NCBI GenBank assembly: GCA_963593905.1
Contig: CAVBBL010000005.1
Location: forward strand, 1 to 64,000
Direction: 5' to 3'
DNA: 64,000 nt
Source: CAG-791 sp963593905
GTDB taxonomy: Bacteria > Bacillota > Clostridia > Lachnospirales > Lachnospiraceae
The notes below the pieces were generated by a model, which was not told the DNA's origin, did no database searches, and saw only the letters and a list, made by a program, of their open reading frames with translations. Shown here in pieces: positions 1 through 8,385 of this stretch. Made by a program: the position numbers and the translations under genes. Numbering within the stretch: the first letter of the stretch is position 1; every line of letters starts with the position of its first letter.

Positions 1-54
1 CGTTTACGGCATCAATGCGGTTTGAAAGAAATGCTATCGAGCATTTCTTTCAAA
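1..54. repeat. Modular intergenic repeat, cut by window edge
   Basis: Bases 1-18 are part of the module-3 stem (cgtttacggcatcaatgc), and 21-54 form a perfect 15-bp stem, TTTGAAAGAAATGCT / AGCATTTCTTTCAAA, with a 4-nt loop (module 4). The same two modules occur in the same order at 3185-3250 and, decayed, at 56565-56630. Elsewhere in the window the family lies just upstream of genes, so the next leftward gene probably begins beyond the edge. Confidence 0.75.
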
Positions 55-63
55 TTTGCCTAC

Positions 64-774
64 TTAAGCCGCTTTTCTTTTGCGCACAGCCGGCATACCG
101 CTTCTGCCAAAATCAAGTCTCTTATTGATCTGATTGAACAGGAATTCCAGAATCAGGCTTAAGATTGCAAAAATCAGTGCACAAATGATATAGCCTTCCA
201 GTGTATGACCCGTGACGCTTCCCAACGATCTGGTCTTTCCTATCATATCGATGACGCCTACCATGTACGCCAGTGCCGTCGCCTGAAATGCATAGATGAA
301 GGTAGTCCCCATCATCGGCAAGGATATTCTCGCCGCCTGCGGCGCCACGATATGAACAAGTGTCTGCCATCCGGTCAGTCCTGCTGCATAACCTGCTTCC
401 GTCTGTCCCATGGGAACCGCCAGCACAGCGGAACGAATGGTCTCTCCCATAAATCCGCCATTATTCAGACCGTATGCAATAAAGATGTAGACGACTCTGT
501 CAATGGAAGAGCTGTCAATTCCCATCTGTCCCAGAAGTGCAGGAACTCCAAAATAAATCACAAACATCTGACAGATGACCGGGGTACACCGGATGTAGGA
601 AATAAAAACGGCTGCGATCTGACTTAATACCGGTATCTTTTTTATCCTAATCCACGCCAGCAGGCAGCCCAGCAACAGGCCGCTTCCAAACGAGACCAGT
701 ACGATTTCCAGGGTAACCGGAAATTTCACTATGACCTTCGGAAAAAAATAGATAAAACGTTCCCATGATAACAT
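64..774 (-). CDS. Polar amino-acid ABC transporter permease
   Basis: Membrane subunit of an importer for polar amino acids (HisM/GlnP type, BPD_transp_1 fold), 236 aa. It has about five hydrophobic segments and the EAA cytoplasmic loop (EAGYAAGLTGWQTL...P) that contacts the ATPase. The open frame extends to 828, but ATG 774 is preceded by AAAGGA at 9 nt and leaves a clean gap to the receptor gene upstream, so it is preferred. It should be co-transcribed with the binding-protein gene at 801-1664. No ATPase gene is inside the window; it may lie beyond position 1. A 334-bp stretch of this gene (91-424) is repeated at about 96% identity as a fragment at 8052-8385. Confidence 0.9.
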   Translation of the reverse strand: MLSWERFIYFFPKVIVKFPVTLEIVLVSFGSGLLLGCLLAWIRIKKIPVLSQIAAVFISYIRCTPVICQMFVIYFGVPALLGQMGIDSSSIDRVVYIFIAYGLNNGGFMGETIRSAVLAVPMGQTEAGYAAGLTGWQTLVHIVAPQAARISLPMMGTTFIYAFQATALAYMVGVIDMIGKTRSLGSVTGHTLEGYIICALIFAILSLILEFLFNQINKRLDFGRSGMPAVRKRKAA

Positions 775-800
775 ACGCTCATATCCTTTCTCTTCGTTCC

Positions 801-1664
801 CTACTCTGTGAGATCCTCTCCGATCCATTCCTCACAAAGCTTGCCAAGGGTGCCATCCTCCTTCATCTCCTTGAGAGCGGTATCAAAGGCGGTCTGGAAG
901 TCCCCTTCATTCTTGCTGAACAGGAAATAAATGCCGCCATTCTCTGATTCGTATACGCAGTCATCGGAAACATCCATGAAATTGTCGTACTGTTCATTGA
1001 AATTCATCATCTCAATGCTGGTGGCTATATAGGCATCATAAAGGCCATTCTTAAGCCCTGCGCTGATGGTTTCATAGCCATCCGGGTATTCCAGATGAAT
1101 CTCCTGATCAGGATGCTCTGCATTCCAGTCAAGAACAATGGTCTCTGCCAGAAGTCCCGGTATCGTTGCCACCGTTTTTCCGGCCAGAGATGCCATATCG
1201 GTGATATCTGTTCTGCCCTTCAGATATCCAATATAAAATTTTCCGGCATTTACAGTGGGCATTGCCGAATAGCTGTATTTTTCTGCCCGTTCTTCCTTGT
1301 ATCCGAAGGATCCTCCTGCTGCCGCATAATTGCCGGTATCAATGCCTACCAGCAGATTCGTCCATTCATCCATCACAATGTCCATATCATACTGATCACC
1401 AATGCGGTTTTGAATCTCACAGAGGATTGCATACTCATATCCCTCATACTCTTCATTTTCATTCATGTAGGAATACGGCTTATTCTCTGCACTGATACCT
1501 ACCTTTACCTTCTTGGCATCTGCGGATACTGTGGATGCAGTGGAATCCGCTGTCGCTGCAGTATCTGCGTCCGAGGATCCTCCGCAGGCGGTGAGCATTC
1601 CCAATGCCATCACCCCTGCCAGTGCCGCTGCTGTTACTTTGGTCATCATTGCTCTTTTTTTCAT
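801..1664 (-). CDS. Amino-acid ABC transporter substrate-binding lipoprotein
   Basis: Extracellular receptor of the importer whose permease follows (287 aa, PBPb / SBP_bac_3 fold). The N-terminus is a lipoprotein signal: Lys/Arg start, hydrophobic core, lipobox LTAC, then a Ser/Ala/Asp-rich linker. The mature part begins KVKVGISAENKPYSYMNE, typical of polar amino-acid receptors. The ligand cannot be read from the sequence. A GGGAGG-type site precedes ATG 1664. A promoter candidate lies at 1805-1833, behind the terminator of the aminotransferase gene, so receptor and permease probably form their own transcript. Confidence 0.9.
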   Translation of the reverse strand: MKKRAMMTKVTAAALAGVMALGMLTACGGSSDADTAATADSTASTVSADAKKVKVGISAENKPYSYMNENEEYEGYEYAILCEIQNRIGDQYDMDIVMDEWTNLLVGIDTGNYAAAGGSFGYKEERAEKYSYSAMPTVNAGKFYIGYLKGRTDITDMASLAGKTVATIPGLLAETIVLDWNAEHPDQEIHLEYPDGYETISAGLKNGLYDAYIATSIEMMNFNEQYDNFMDVSDDCVYESENGGIYFLFSKNEGDFQTAFDTALKEMKEDGTLGKLCEEWIGEDLTE

Positions 1665-1720
1665 AATGTCCTCCCTTCGGAAAGTGGCGCCTACGGCGCA
1701 TGTGCCTTTCTTTTCTCTAT

Positions 1721-1763
1721 AACGAAAAGGCGCTCAGAGTAAATTGCTCTGAACGCCTTCGTT
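1721..1763 (-). terminator. Intrinsic terminator after the aminotransferase gene
   Basis: Strong stem between AACGAAAAGGCGCTCAGAG and CTCTGAACGCCTTCGTT. On the minus strand the second arm ends in CCTTTTCGTT. It lies between the aminotransferase (stop 1913) and the receptor start (1664). Since it is downstream of the candidate receptor promoter at 1805-1833, it could also act as an attenuator for the ABC genes. Confidence 0.65.
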
Positions 1764-1804
1764 CCCAACTGATTTGTTGCAAGTTCGTCATAAATTTTCT
1801 TTAT

Positions 1805-1833
1805 ACTTTAGTGTTTTGCACTTTAATTGTCAA
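1805..1833 (-). promoter_or_regulatory. Candidate promoter for the ABC receptor/permease genes
   Basis: Minus strand TTGACA (1828-1833), 17-nt spacer, TAAAGT (1805-1810). The -35 is perfect, the -10 is 4/6. A second -10-like TATAAA at 1800-1805 has too long a spacer. The surrounding 1764-1912 is AT-rich and has no gene. Confidence 0.4.
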
Positions 1834-1912
1834 CTATGTATTTTTACATAATATTTCTGAAAACTCACCGGTTCTTTATGAATTATAACCATTTTCCATA
1901 ATTTTTATTTAT

Positions 1913-3109
1913 CTATCTCATAATTTCCTGCATGGCTGCGATAAATAATTTGCATTCGTCTGCGGTGCCAATACTGACACGATTATGTCCATTGGGCGCG
2001 CCGATCATCAGTTTTCGTTCTGCCAGTTCCTTTTTTATCCGCATCGGGTCCATTTTTTCCCGCTGCAAGACCGGAGCATTCTTCGGCGCTCCAAAGAATA
2101 TAAAATTTGCAGTCGGCGGAACGACCTCAAAACCGAGCTTTTCTAATTCTCCCGCCACATAATTCCGGTTTTCGATGTTGAGTACCTTCACTTTTTGGAT
2201 GTAATCCTGATAATCCAGCGCTGCCTCACATGCCAACAGTCCCGGCCCGCTGTAATTCCAGGCCTGACAGGCCTTCATGATCGCATCCGCCAGTACCGGC
2301 TGCGTAATCGCATAACCGATCCGAAGTCCCGCCAGTCCGTATGCCTTGGAAAATGTCCGCTGCACAATCAGCGGTCTGTCATATCCCTTCTGAATCATCT
2401 CGATCATACTGTAATGCTCAGGATCATCCACATACTCGTAGTATGCTTCGTCGACAATCACCACCACATCCCCGTCGTCATGGGCATGAAGTCCGGCTGC
2501 TTTTTCATGTACTTTTCGGACAAATTCCTCAATTCTCGCGCCGGTAATACAGGTTCCCGTCGGATTATTCGGATTTACGACCACGACGAGCTTGGTTTTC
2601 TCCGTGATTGCCTCATACATTCCGTCCAGGTCAAAATGATAGTCCGTCGTCAGAGGGATCTCCACTCTCTTACCGCCGTAGTCATTGACCATATCCGGGA
2701 ACGACTCATAGGACGGTGTGCAGTACACAACCTCATCTCCGGGATTGATAAAAATCTCTCCCAGCATGTCGATCACAGCGCTGGATCCCGCACCGATGAT
2801 CACATAATCCTCCGGTTTGGAATGTTCGCCGAACTCATTGGTCTCCACCGCCGCCTCCGCCGTTCTGTCAATTCCGTAGAAACCTGCTATTTTCCGCTTC
2901 AGATCGATGGCGAAAAAATCCTGATACTCATTGACTCGCCCGATGCTGTCAATCAGCAGTTCCTTTACTTCCGGTGCCGGTCCGTAATTGTTCTCATTAA
3001 AATTAAGTCGGACCACGCCCTTGGGTGTAGATGTCTTCTGTCTGGCGCCGCGCTTACTTGCCGGTTTTACCTTCATACTGTCCCGCAATAATGCTGTTGC
3101 ATTTTTCAT
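1913..3109 (-). CDS. HisC-like class I/II aminotransferase
   Basis: PLP-dependent aminotransferase of the histidinol-phosphate aminotransferase family (398 aa). Visible features are the N-terminal substrate region LNFNENNYGPAPEV, the aspartate/tyrosine strand VIVDEAYYEY and the PLP-lysine motif TFSKAYGLAGLRIG. The frame continues upstream to 3232, but that part is read from a palindromic repeat; ATG 3109 has AAAGGAG at 5-6 nt. No histidine-biosynthesis gene is nearby. The partner is a D-2-hydroxyacid dehydrogenase, so transamination of an aromatic or aliphatic amino acid to its 2-oxo acid is a better guess than histidine synthesis. That role is inference; fold and cofactor are secure. Confidence 0.85.
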   Translation of the reverse strand: MKNATALLRDSMKVKPASKRGARQKTSTPKGVVRLNFNENNYGPAPEVKELLIDSIGRVNEYQDFFAIDLKRKIAGFYGIDRTAEAAVETNEFGEHSKPEDYVIIGAGSSAVIDMLGEIFINPGDEVVYCTPSYESFPDMVNDYGGKRVEIPLTTDYHFDLDGMYEAITEKTKLVVVVNPNNPTGTCITGARIEEFVRKVHEKAAGLHAHDDGDVVVIVDEAYYEYVDDPEHYSMIEMIQKGYDRPLIVQRTFSKAYGLAGLRIGYAITQPVLADAIMKACQAWNYSGPGLLACEAALDYQDYIQKVKVLNIENRNYVAGELEKLGFEVVPPTANFIFFGAPKNAPVLQREKMDPMRIKKELAERKLMIGAPNGHNRVSIGTADECKLFIAAMQEIMR

Positions 3110-3111
3110 AA

Positions 3112-3283
3112 TTCTCCTTTCTATGCCGCAATTATTGCGGCTACGTGAAGAGAAATTGCGCAGGCGATTTCTCTGATACGATCTTGCATTGATGACGTTT
3201 ACGGCGTCAATGCAGTTTGAAAGAAATGCCATCAGGCATTTCTTTCAAACTTTTCCTTTCTATGCCGCGGATTGCCGCAGCAG
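3112..3283 (-). repeat. Modular 5'-UTR repeat, most complete copy
   Basis: The whole gap between the dehydrogenase stop and the aminotransferase start is four consecutive stems: 3125-3141 (GCCGCAA/TTGCGGC, module 1), 3149-3174 (AGAGAAAT/ATTTCTCT, module 2), 3185-3214 (TGCATTGA/TCAATGCA, module 3) and 3215-3250 (GTTTGAAAGAAATGCC/GGCATTTCTTTCAAAC, module 4). A second Shine-Dalgarno-like CCTTTCT plus module-1 fragment follows at 3255-3281. Read on the minus strand, the element ends at the AAAGGAG of the aminotransferase gene. Confidence 0.85.
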
Positions 3284-3305
3284 ACCGATCACTGCCTTTT
3301 TTGCA

Positions 3306-4325
3306 TCACTTACCCCCGCCGTTGATCACAGAAGACGGCTTCCCATCCAGGTAATTTTTAAAATTGTCTATTGCCATATCAATGGCCCTGAACCGGGATT
3401 CCCTGGTGAGCCACGCAATATGTCCTGTTATGATGCAGTTCGGTGCTGTAAGCAGCGGCGTCCCATGCCTCGGCGGCTCCTCCGTCAGGACATCCAGCGC
3501 TGCGGCCCGCACTTTTCCGGACTTTAATGCCTCTGCCAGCGCTGCCTCGTCAATTAAGATCCCCCGCGCCGTATTCATTAAGATAACGCCATCCTTCATC
3601 CGGCCAATCGTATCCTCATTGATAACGTGCGTATTGCCGTTCTCCGGAAGATGCAAAGATATCACGTCTGCCCTCGCAAGCAGCTCCTCCAGTGAACCCA
3701 CCTGCTCCACAAAGGAATATTCCTCACCGCATTTGACGCTGCGGCTGTAGGAAATAACATGCATACCAAATCCTGCTGCCATCTTCGCAAAAGCAAATCC
3801 AATTGCTCCCAGTCCGACAATGCCCACCGTTTTTCCGTATAATTCAATCTGCGGAACCACTGCCTTGCAGAATTCCGGTGCATTTCCCGGATCACTCCAG
3901 TCGATTTCCCGCACCCGCCGATCCTGCACTTCGATATGGTGGCAGGTATGCATCAGCAGCGCAAAAGCATGCTCCGCGATGGTCTGCGCGCCGTATACGG
4001 TGTTCGTAACTGTCACCCCATAGCGTCTCGTCATCGCATAGTCAAATGATTCATACCCATGTCCCAGAGTGGCAATATATTTTAGCTTCGGGTGCTTTTG
4101 GAAAAAGGCCTCATTCATCAATCCTTTTGTGATCCAGACACCAAACAGCGCATCCGCATCCTCCACCAGCTGATCCAATTCTTCCATAGACGGATAGGTA
4201 TCCACGATCTGCAGCTGCACATCGCCTGCGCCGGGAATGGCCTCCAGCTTCTTCCATTGGGAAATCAGTTCCTCCGCTGTTATATCCGGCTGAATGATCT
4301 TCTCCCGAATAATCACTATTTTCAT
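3306..4325 (-). CDS. D-isomer-specific 2-hydroxyacid dehydrogenase
   Basis: NAD-dependent reductase of 2-oxo acids to D-2-hydroxy acids (339 aa). The Rossmann motif is TVGIVGLGAIGFAFA. The family's catalytic trio is visible as Arg in NTARGILIDE, Glu in TEEPPRHG and His in ITGHIAWLTRES. It is much shorter than 3-phosphoglycerate dehydrogenases with ACT domains, and no serine genes are near, so serine biosynthesis is unlikely. ATG 4325 follows GGGAGGGG. A near-consensus promoter lies at 4452-4480. It is probably co-transcribed with the aminotransferase, giving an amino acid to oxo acid to hydroxy acid route (inference). Confidence 0.85.
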   Translation of the reverse strand: MKIVIIREKIIQPDITAEELISQWKKLEAIPGAGDVQLQIVDTYPSMEELDQLVEDADALFGVWITKGLMNEAFFQKHPKLKYIATLGHGYESFDYAMTRRYGVTVTNTVYGAQTIAEHAFALLMHTCHHIEVQDRRVREIDWSDPGNAPEFCKAVVPQIELYGKTVGIVGLGAIGFAFAKMAAGFGMHVISYSRSVKCGEEYSFVEQVGSLEELLARADVISLHLPENGNTHVINEDTIGRMKDGVILMNTARGILIDEAALAEALKSGKVRAAALDVLTEEPPRHGTPLLTAPNCIITGHIAWLTRESRFRAIDMAIDNFKNYLDGKPSSVINGGGK

Positions 4326-4451
4326 ATGTTTATTCCCCTCCCTTCCTGTCTGCGAATCGCTGTTTTATGCATCATGCATCCTCTTTTACTTTTTCCACTC
4401 AATGCCCAAATCGCATCTCGTTTTTATCAATAACTTTTTTTTATGATGTTG

Positions 4452-4480
4452 AATATAAATTCATTTTATGATATTGTCAA
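4452..4480 (-). promoter_or_regulatory. Sigma-A-type promoter of the dehydrogenase/aminotransferase operon
   Basis: Minus strand TTGACA (4475-4480), exactly 17 nt, TATATT (4452-4457). It lies in the 450-bp AT-rich divergent region 4326-4779, where I see no gene. The MATE gene starts rightward from the same region, so a LysR-type site controlling both directions could be here. No convincing rightward promoter was found. Confidence 0.7.
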
Positions 4481-4779
4481 GCGCAAGAGATAAAAATTTA
4501 TCAATCGCTGTTTTTCTCTTCATATCTGCATTTTCCATAACAACATCAACCAATATGCATTTTGTACACATAAACACAGCCATTACATCGCCTTGTTATA
4601 TTACGATTCTGTCATAATTTTTTGTCATAGTTACATAGCTAGTTTTCATATTAGATGATTGATGTGAATAACAGGGAAATGAGCAAAATGAATTTTGAAA
4701 GAAATGTGGTTTGAGTGAACTGTATTTTCAAAATGGAGATGTAATCCAGCTGCAGTATAGAAGTATAGAAAGGAAGAAT

Positions 4780-6225
4780 ATGAAAAAAATGAACGCAGAA
4801 AAGACATCGACAGGGAGTGCGCCCGTCTCATTTCGAACGTCGGTTGCTTCCTCTATGATCACTATGTTGCTTCAAAGTGCCTATTCCGTCGTAGACGGTT
4901 TGTTCGTAAGCAATATGGTAGGTGATACAGCACTGGCTGCCATCAATGTCGCATGGCCTATTATTGCCGTCATCACGGCCGCTGGAACCGGCATCGGTGC
5001 CGGCGGCGCTTCCTATATGAGCATCAAACAGGGAGAACAAAAGTGGGAAGAATCCAAACGGGTTCGTGCCAATACTATTCTTGCACTTTTTGCTGCGGGA
5101 GCCATAATCACCACATGTTTCCTCCTGTTTTTAACGCCGCTTTTAAAGCTGATGGGTGCTTCCGGTGATTTGCTTTGCGCCGCAGAACAATACGGCAGAA
5201 TCATGATCGCAGGCGGCGTCATTCAGGTTTTATCCTGTGGACTAGCCCCCATATTGAGGAACGAAAACCGGCAAGTCGGCGCGATGGCCATCATGATTCT
5301 GGGATTCTTTTTTAATCTCTCGATGGATTTTGTACTGCTGTACTTTTTTCATCTGGGCATCGGCGGCGCCGCTCTGGCCTCTTTAGGTGCACAGCTGCTG
5401 ACCACCATACTCTGTTTTCTCTCTTTGTCGGGTATCACGGAGATCATCCGTGCCAAACTAGGTCTGAAAAGTTCTGCCGGAGCACACTTTGTCCCGCTGC
5501 GCAGAGATCAGTTTGTCCTTGACGCAGACTGCTGGAAGCGCATTTTTTCTATAGGGATCTCCCCTTTCGGAATATCCCTGACACCGTCGCTTTTAATTCT
5601 TTATCATAATGTCGCCTGCCTGCATTACGGAGACCTTGCCGTCAGCGCATATGCACTGATTTCCTCCACCATCGGTTCCTACCGGATCTTGCTCATCGGC
5701 GTTGCAGAAGGAATGCAGCCCCTTGCCAGCAAAGCCTACGGTGCCTCACTAAACGGAAATGCTTCCCTTGCGGAGCGTATCGCGGCCTATGACGAAATCC
5801 GGCATATCCGCAATAAAGCCATACGAACTGCCATCGCCGCCAGCTTTCTTCTGTTCCTTTTTACCATTGCCACTGCTTCCTTTTATCCGACGCTGTACGG
5901 CTATCAGGGAGAGGCCGCCGCTGCCGGCTATCATGCCGTTATGCTTACCGCAGCCCAGCTCATCTTTACCGGCATAGTGAGAGTGACCAACAGCTTTTTC
6001 TATGCCGTGGGCAAGAACCGTTACTCTCTCTTTATGATCTATTTTGATCCGCTCTGTCTGACACCGGCAGCATTGGCAATCCTGTCGCATTTCCTGGGAA
6101 CGGACGGCATCTGGCTAACAGCCGTGATCACACAGTTTCTCTTAAATATTGTTGCCGCCGGCATGTTTATTTTGCATAATAAACAAATGAAGCAGGAACA
6201 GGCCGTACTTATCAAAAGAGCATAA
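4780..6225 (+). CDS. MATE family efflux transporter
   Basis: Twelve-helix Na+- or H+-driven exporter of the MATE family (481 aa). The start of the domain shows the duplicated pattern MLLQSAYSVVDGLFVSNMVGDTALAA typical of the family (prokaryotic DinF/NorM-like branch). The open frame reaches back to 4711, but ATG 4780 has AAAGGAAG immediately upstream. It is divergent from the dehydrogenase operon and followed by a LysR gene, so it may export the product of that pathway or the nearby peptides; neither can be shown here. The stop codon abuts a repeat element at 6226. Confidence 0.88.
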   Translation: MKKMNAEKTSTGSAPVSFRTSVASSMITMLLQSAYSVVDGLFVSNMVGDTALAAINVAWPIIAVITAAGTGIGAGGASYMSIKQGEQKWEESKRVRANTILALFAAGAIITTCFLLFLTPLLKLMGASGDLLCAAEQYGRIMIAGGVIQVLSCGLAPILRNENRQVGAMAIMILGFFFNLSMDFVLLYFFHLGIGGAALASLGAQLLTTILCFLSLSGITEIIRAKLGLKSSAGAHFVPLRRDQFVLDADCWKRIFSIGISPFGISLTPSLLILYHNVACLHYGDLAVSAYALISSTIGSYRILLIGVAEGMQPLASKAYGASLNGNASLAERIAAYDEIRHIRNKAIRTAIAASFLLFLFTIATASFYPTLYGYQGEAAAAGYHAVMLTAAQLIFTGIVRVTNSFFYAVGKNRYSLFMIYFDPLCLTPAALAILSHFLGTDGIWLTAVITQFLLNIVAAGMFILHNKQMKQEQAVLIKRA

Positions 6226-6324
6226 GTTTGAGTGAAATACCTGTTGGTATTTCACTCAAACTGCGTACATCGGAGAATTCGCCTACGCGAAATTCTCCTC
6301 GTGGTACCGCAATAAATTGCGGTA
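6226..6324 (+). repeat. Modular 5'-UTR repeat, rightward copy
   Basis: Same architecture as the leftward copies but inverted to match the rightward LysR gene: perfect 16-bp stem 6226-6261 (GTTTGAGTGAAATACC arms), stem 6272-6298 (GGAGAATTCGC / GCGAAATTCTCC) and perfect stem 6303-6324 (GTACCGCAA / TTGCGGTAC), then AGGGAG and ATG 6338. This copy shows that orientation follows the downstream gene. Confidence 0.85.
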
Positions 6325-6337
6325 CAGGGAGAAAGCT

Positions 6338-7261
6338 ATGACGTTACAACAAATGAGATATGTGATAACCACCGCAGAATGCTATTCCATCACGAGTGCT
6401 GCTGAGAAATTCCAACTGTCACAGCCTAATCTGTCAAACGCCATCAAGGATCTGGAACAGGAATTGGGCATTCAGATCTTTGAGCGAAAAAAAAGCGGTG
6501 TGACGTTAACTCCCGATGGCGCCGAGTTTGTCCGCTCCATCCAGCCAATCTTAAATCAGGTGCAGCGCCTTGAGGATACTTATAAACAGCCCAGCAGTCA
6601 CACCACCTCTTTCAGTGTCGCCACGCAGCATATTTCCATAGTGACAGAGGTCATGATCGCTTTCATGAAGGAGCAGGAAACTTGCTTTAACGAATATAAT
6701 TTTCAGTATCTGCAGCTGCGTACCAAGGAGATTCTGGATTACGTCGCATCGGAATTCTGCGAAATCGGCATTCTCCTTAAAAACCGCGAAAACCGTGTTC
6801 TGAACTGGGAAATGGAACAGCAGGAGCTTGATTTTCACCTGCTGGCCACCATGCGTCCAAAGGTCTACGTTGCCAGACAGCATCCCCTCGCCGGCAGGTC
6901 GAAGGTATCCATGGACGACCTGGCTCCCTATATCTACAGCCACTATTTTCAGGGAATTGACAGTTCCAGGGACCGCTTTTTCTCCGAGGAGCTGGTAGAG
7001 AATACCGTTGCCAAAAAGACGATTACTATCACAGATGAGATGGCCGACGCCAGCTTCGGCATGGAAATGAATACCTATACCATCGGTTCCGGTATATCCG
7101 GTGACAATATGCTGGAAAAAAATTACGCCGTCATGAATCTCGATACCCATCAACGAATTGAGTTGGGATGGATATGCAGGAGAGATCATGAACTCAGCAG
7201 CTTCGGCAGGCGTTTCCTGGATCTATTGACAGAAAGAATTGATACCATGCAATTAGACTAA
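6338..7261 (+). CDS. LysR family transcriptional regulator
   Basis: DNA-binding regulator of 307 aa. The winged helix-turn-helix is at residues 1-60 (MTLQQMRYVI...ITSAAEKFQLSQPNLSNAIKDLEQELGIQIFERKKSGVTLT), followed by a LysR substrate-binding domain. The start is ATG 6338 after AGGGAG. LysR regulators usually control a divergent or neighbouring operon in response to a small molecule; candidates here are the MATE gene and the leftward dehydrogenase/aminotransferase and ABC genes. The last 64 bp recur in diverged form at 8382-8445, a remnant of a second copy. Confidence 0.9.
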   Translation: MTLQQMRYVITTAECYSITSAAEKFQLSQPNLSNAIKDLEQELGIQIFERKKSGVTLTPDGAEFVRSIQPILNQVQRLEDTYKQPSSHTTSFSVATQHISIVTEVMIAFMKEQETCFNEYNFQYLQLRTKEILDYVASEFCEIGILLKNRENRVLNWEMEQQELDFHLLATMRPKVYVARQHPLAGRSKVSMDDLAPYIYSHYFQGIDSSRDRFFSEELVENTVAKKTITITDEMADASFGMEMNTYTIGSGISGDNMLEKNYAVMNLDTHQRIELGWICRRDHELSSFGRRFLDLLTERIDTMQLD

Positions 7262-7311
7262 GATAGCTTCTCTCTTTTCCCTGCAAAATTGATTTATCTG
7301 AAACACGCATC

Positions 7312-7342
7312 AAAAAAGCCCCCTGCATTCCTGCAGGGGGCT
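7312..7342 (-). terminator. Terminator of small-peptide gene 1
   Basis: GCCCCCTGCA / TGCAGGGGGC stem (7318-7341), ending in TTTTTT on the minus strand. A near-identical stem follows peptide gene 3 (8541-8566) and a decayed one follows gene 4. It may also stop LysR transcripts coming from the left, though the T-run favours the minus strand. Confidence 0.85.
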
Positions 7343-7376
7343 TCAATCAGACTTGCTGTCTATGCTTCTGTTATTC

Positions 7377-7493
7377 TTACTTCTTCTTGGTTACGTCCTT
7401 TTTTATTTTCTCGACAACTGTACCGACAGCGCCCAAAACAGCAACGCCTCCTATAAATACTACACTCACGCCGAAAAGATACTCTGAAATCAT
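7377..7493 (-). CDS. Small hydrophobic peptide 1 (38 aa)
   Basis: Predicted peptide of 38 residues: short acidic N-terminus (MISEYLF), one hydrophobic Gly/Val/Ile-rich helix with small-residue spacing (GGVAVLGAVG), and a basic tail EKIKKDVTKKK. It has no signal peptidase or double-glycine site. The start is strongly supported by GAGAGGAAAAA before ATG and by the common layout of all four paralogues. A membrane peptide with lysines inside is likely. A leaderless bacteriocin, a type I toxin or a regulatory membrane peptide are all possible; none is proven. Confidence 0.72.
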   Translation of the reverse strand: MISEYLFGVSVVFIGGVAVLGAVGTVVEKIKKDVTKKK

Positions 7494-7623
7494 TTTTTCC
7501 TCTCTTTCTTCCGGTATATCTACCGGATACGTTTTTATTGTTTGTTTTCTGTCACTTGCTTGTGACTTGCTTTTGTTTTGTTGAACTGATTGTAATAAAT
7601 CCTTTGTATTAATTCCGTAACAA
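7494..7623 (-). promoter_or_regulatory. Conserved leader of small-peptide gene 1
   Basis: First of four ~130-bp leaders that match over their whole length from TTGTTACGG to the AGAGAGG ribosome binding site. It contains a -10-like TACAAT (attgta on plus, 7589-7594), a palindrome GTCAC-N6-GTGAC (7551-7566) and a perfect stem TCCGGTA/TACCGGA (7510-7527) just before the ribosome binding site. This copy departs most from the others. It directly follows the stop of peptide gene 2. Confidence 0.65.
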
Positions 7624-7631
7624 ATTTTTTC

Positions 7632-7766
7632 TTACTTTCCGGTTACGATTTTCTTTGCCTTCTGGTAAACTGTGTTGACAGTGGAAGCAGCAAAGTGAAT
7701 AACACCTACGCCAATGATACCTCCAATTACCACAGTTCCAATAGAATTAACAAGACTAAGACCCAT
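7632..7766 (-). CDS. Small hydrophobic peptide 2 (44 aa)
   Basis: Predicted 44-residue peptide: MGLSLVNS, then a Gly/Ile/Val-rich segment (GTVVIGGIIGVGVIHFAAS), then a basic amphipathic tail ending KKIVTGK. GAGAGGAAAAA precedes ATG 7766. It is the longest of the four and the only one with His in the core. No terminator lies between it and the leader of gene 1, so genes 2 and 1 may be co-transcribed with gene 1 also having its own promoter. Function unknown. Confidence 0.7.
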   Translation of the reverse strand: MGLSLVNSIGTVVIGGIIGVGVIHFAASTVNTVYQKAKKIVTGK

Positions 7767-7895
7767 TTTTTCCTCTCTTTCTTCCGGTGTTCGTACCGGA
7801 TACGCTTTTTATTTGTATTTCGTCACTCTCTTGTGACTTGCTTTTGTTTTGTTGAACTGATTGTAATAAATCCGAGGTATCAATACCGTAACAAA
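7767..7895 (-). promoter_or_regulatory. Conserved leader of small-peptide gene 2
   Basis: Contains palindrome GGTATTGATACC, -10-like TACAAT (7860-7865 on plus as attgta), GTCAC-N6-GTGAC (7822-7837) and CCGGT/ACCGG (7784-7799) before the ribosome binding site. It is nearly identical to leader 3, differing mainly by the length of an A-run. Confidence 0.65.
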
Positions 7896-7934
7896 CGGAC
7901 AGGCCCTCTGCTAATCCTGCAGGGAGCCTGTCCG
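7896..7934 (-). terminator. Hairpin between permease fragment and peptide gene 2
   Basis: CGGACAGGC (7896-7904) pairs with GCCTGTCCG (7926-7934), extended by CCT/AGG inside. On the minus strand it ends in TTTGTT, where leader 2 begins. It probably insulates the peptide genes from leftward transcription. Confidence 0.6.
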
Positions 7935-8012
7935 TTCCAAGTTTCTTAGGAAAACGCTGCGCAAAGCGTTTCCCTCACCATATTTACTGCTTGTGCTGCA
8001 AAGCAGCCAATC

Positions 8013-8385
8013 TCATGCCAGTTTAGTATTTCGGTAGCTCTTTCCTCTGCCCGGCATACCGCTTCTGCCAAAATCAAGTCTCTTATCGATCTGATTGAAC
8101 AGGAATTCCAGAATCAGGCTTAAGATTGCAAAGATCAGTGCGCAGATGATATAGCCTTCCAGTGTATGACCCGTGACGCTTCCCAATGATCTGGTCTTTC
8201 CTATCATATCGATGACGCCTACCATGTATGCCAGTGCCGTCGCTTGAAATGCATAGATGAAGGTCGTCCCCATCATCGGCAAGGATATTCTCCCCGCCTG
8301 CGGCGCCACGATATGAACAAGTGTCTGCCATCCGGTCAGTTCTGCTGCATAACCTGCTTCCGACTGTCTCATGGGAACCGCCAGC
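8013..8385 (-). pseudogene. 3' fragment of a duplicated ABC permease gene
   Basis: Bases 8052-8385 align without gaps to 91-424 of the intact permease, with about a dozen mismatches by my count (about 96%). The fragment encodes the EAA loop and last membrane segments only. There is no usable start: upstream the frame runs into reverse-strand LysR sequence. After Met-Pro of the conserved end the tail is unrelated (8013-8051). The break at 8382-8385 falls on CAGC, a tetramer shared by both parental sequences. A non-functional duplication remnant. Confidence 0.9.

Noticed and set aside
3110..3232. N-terminal extension of the aminotransferase
   Set aside because: It is translated from repeat modules and has no homologous content; ATG 3109 has AAAGGAG.
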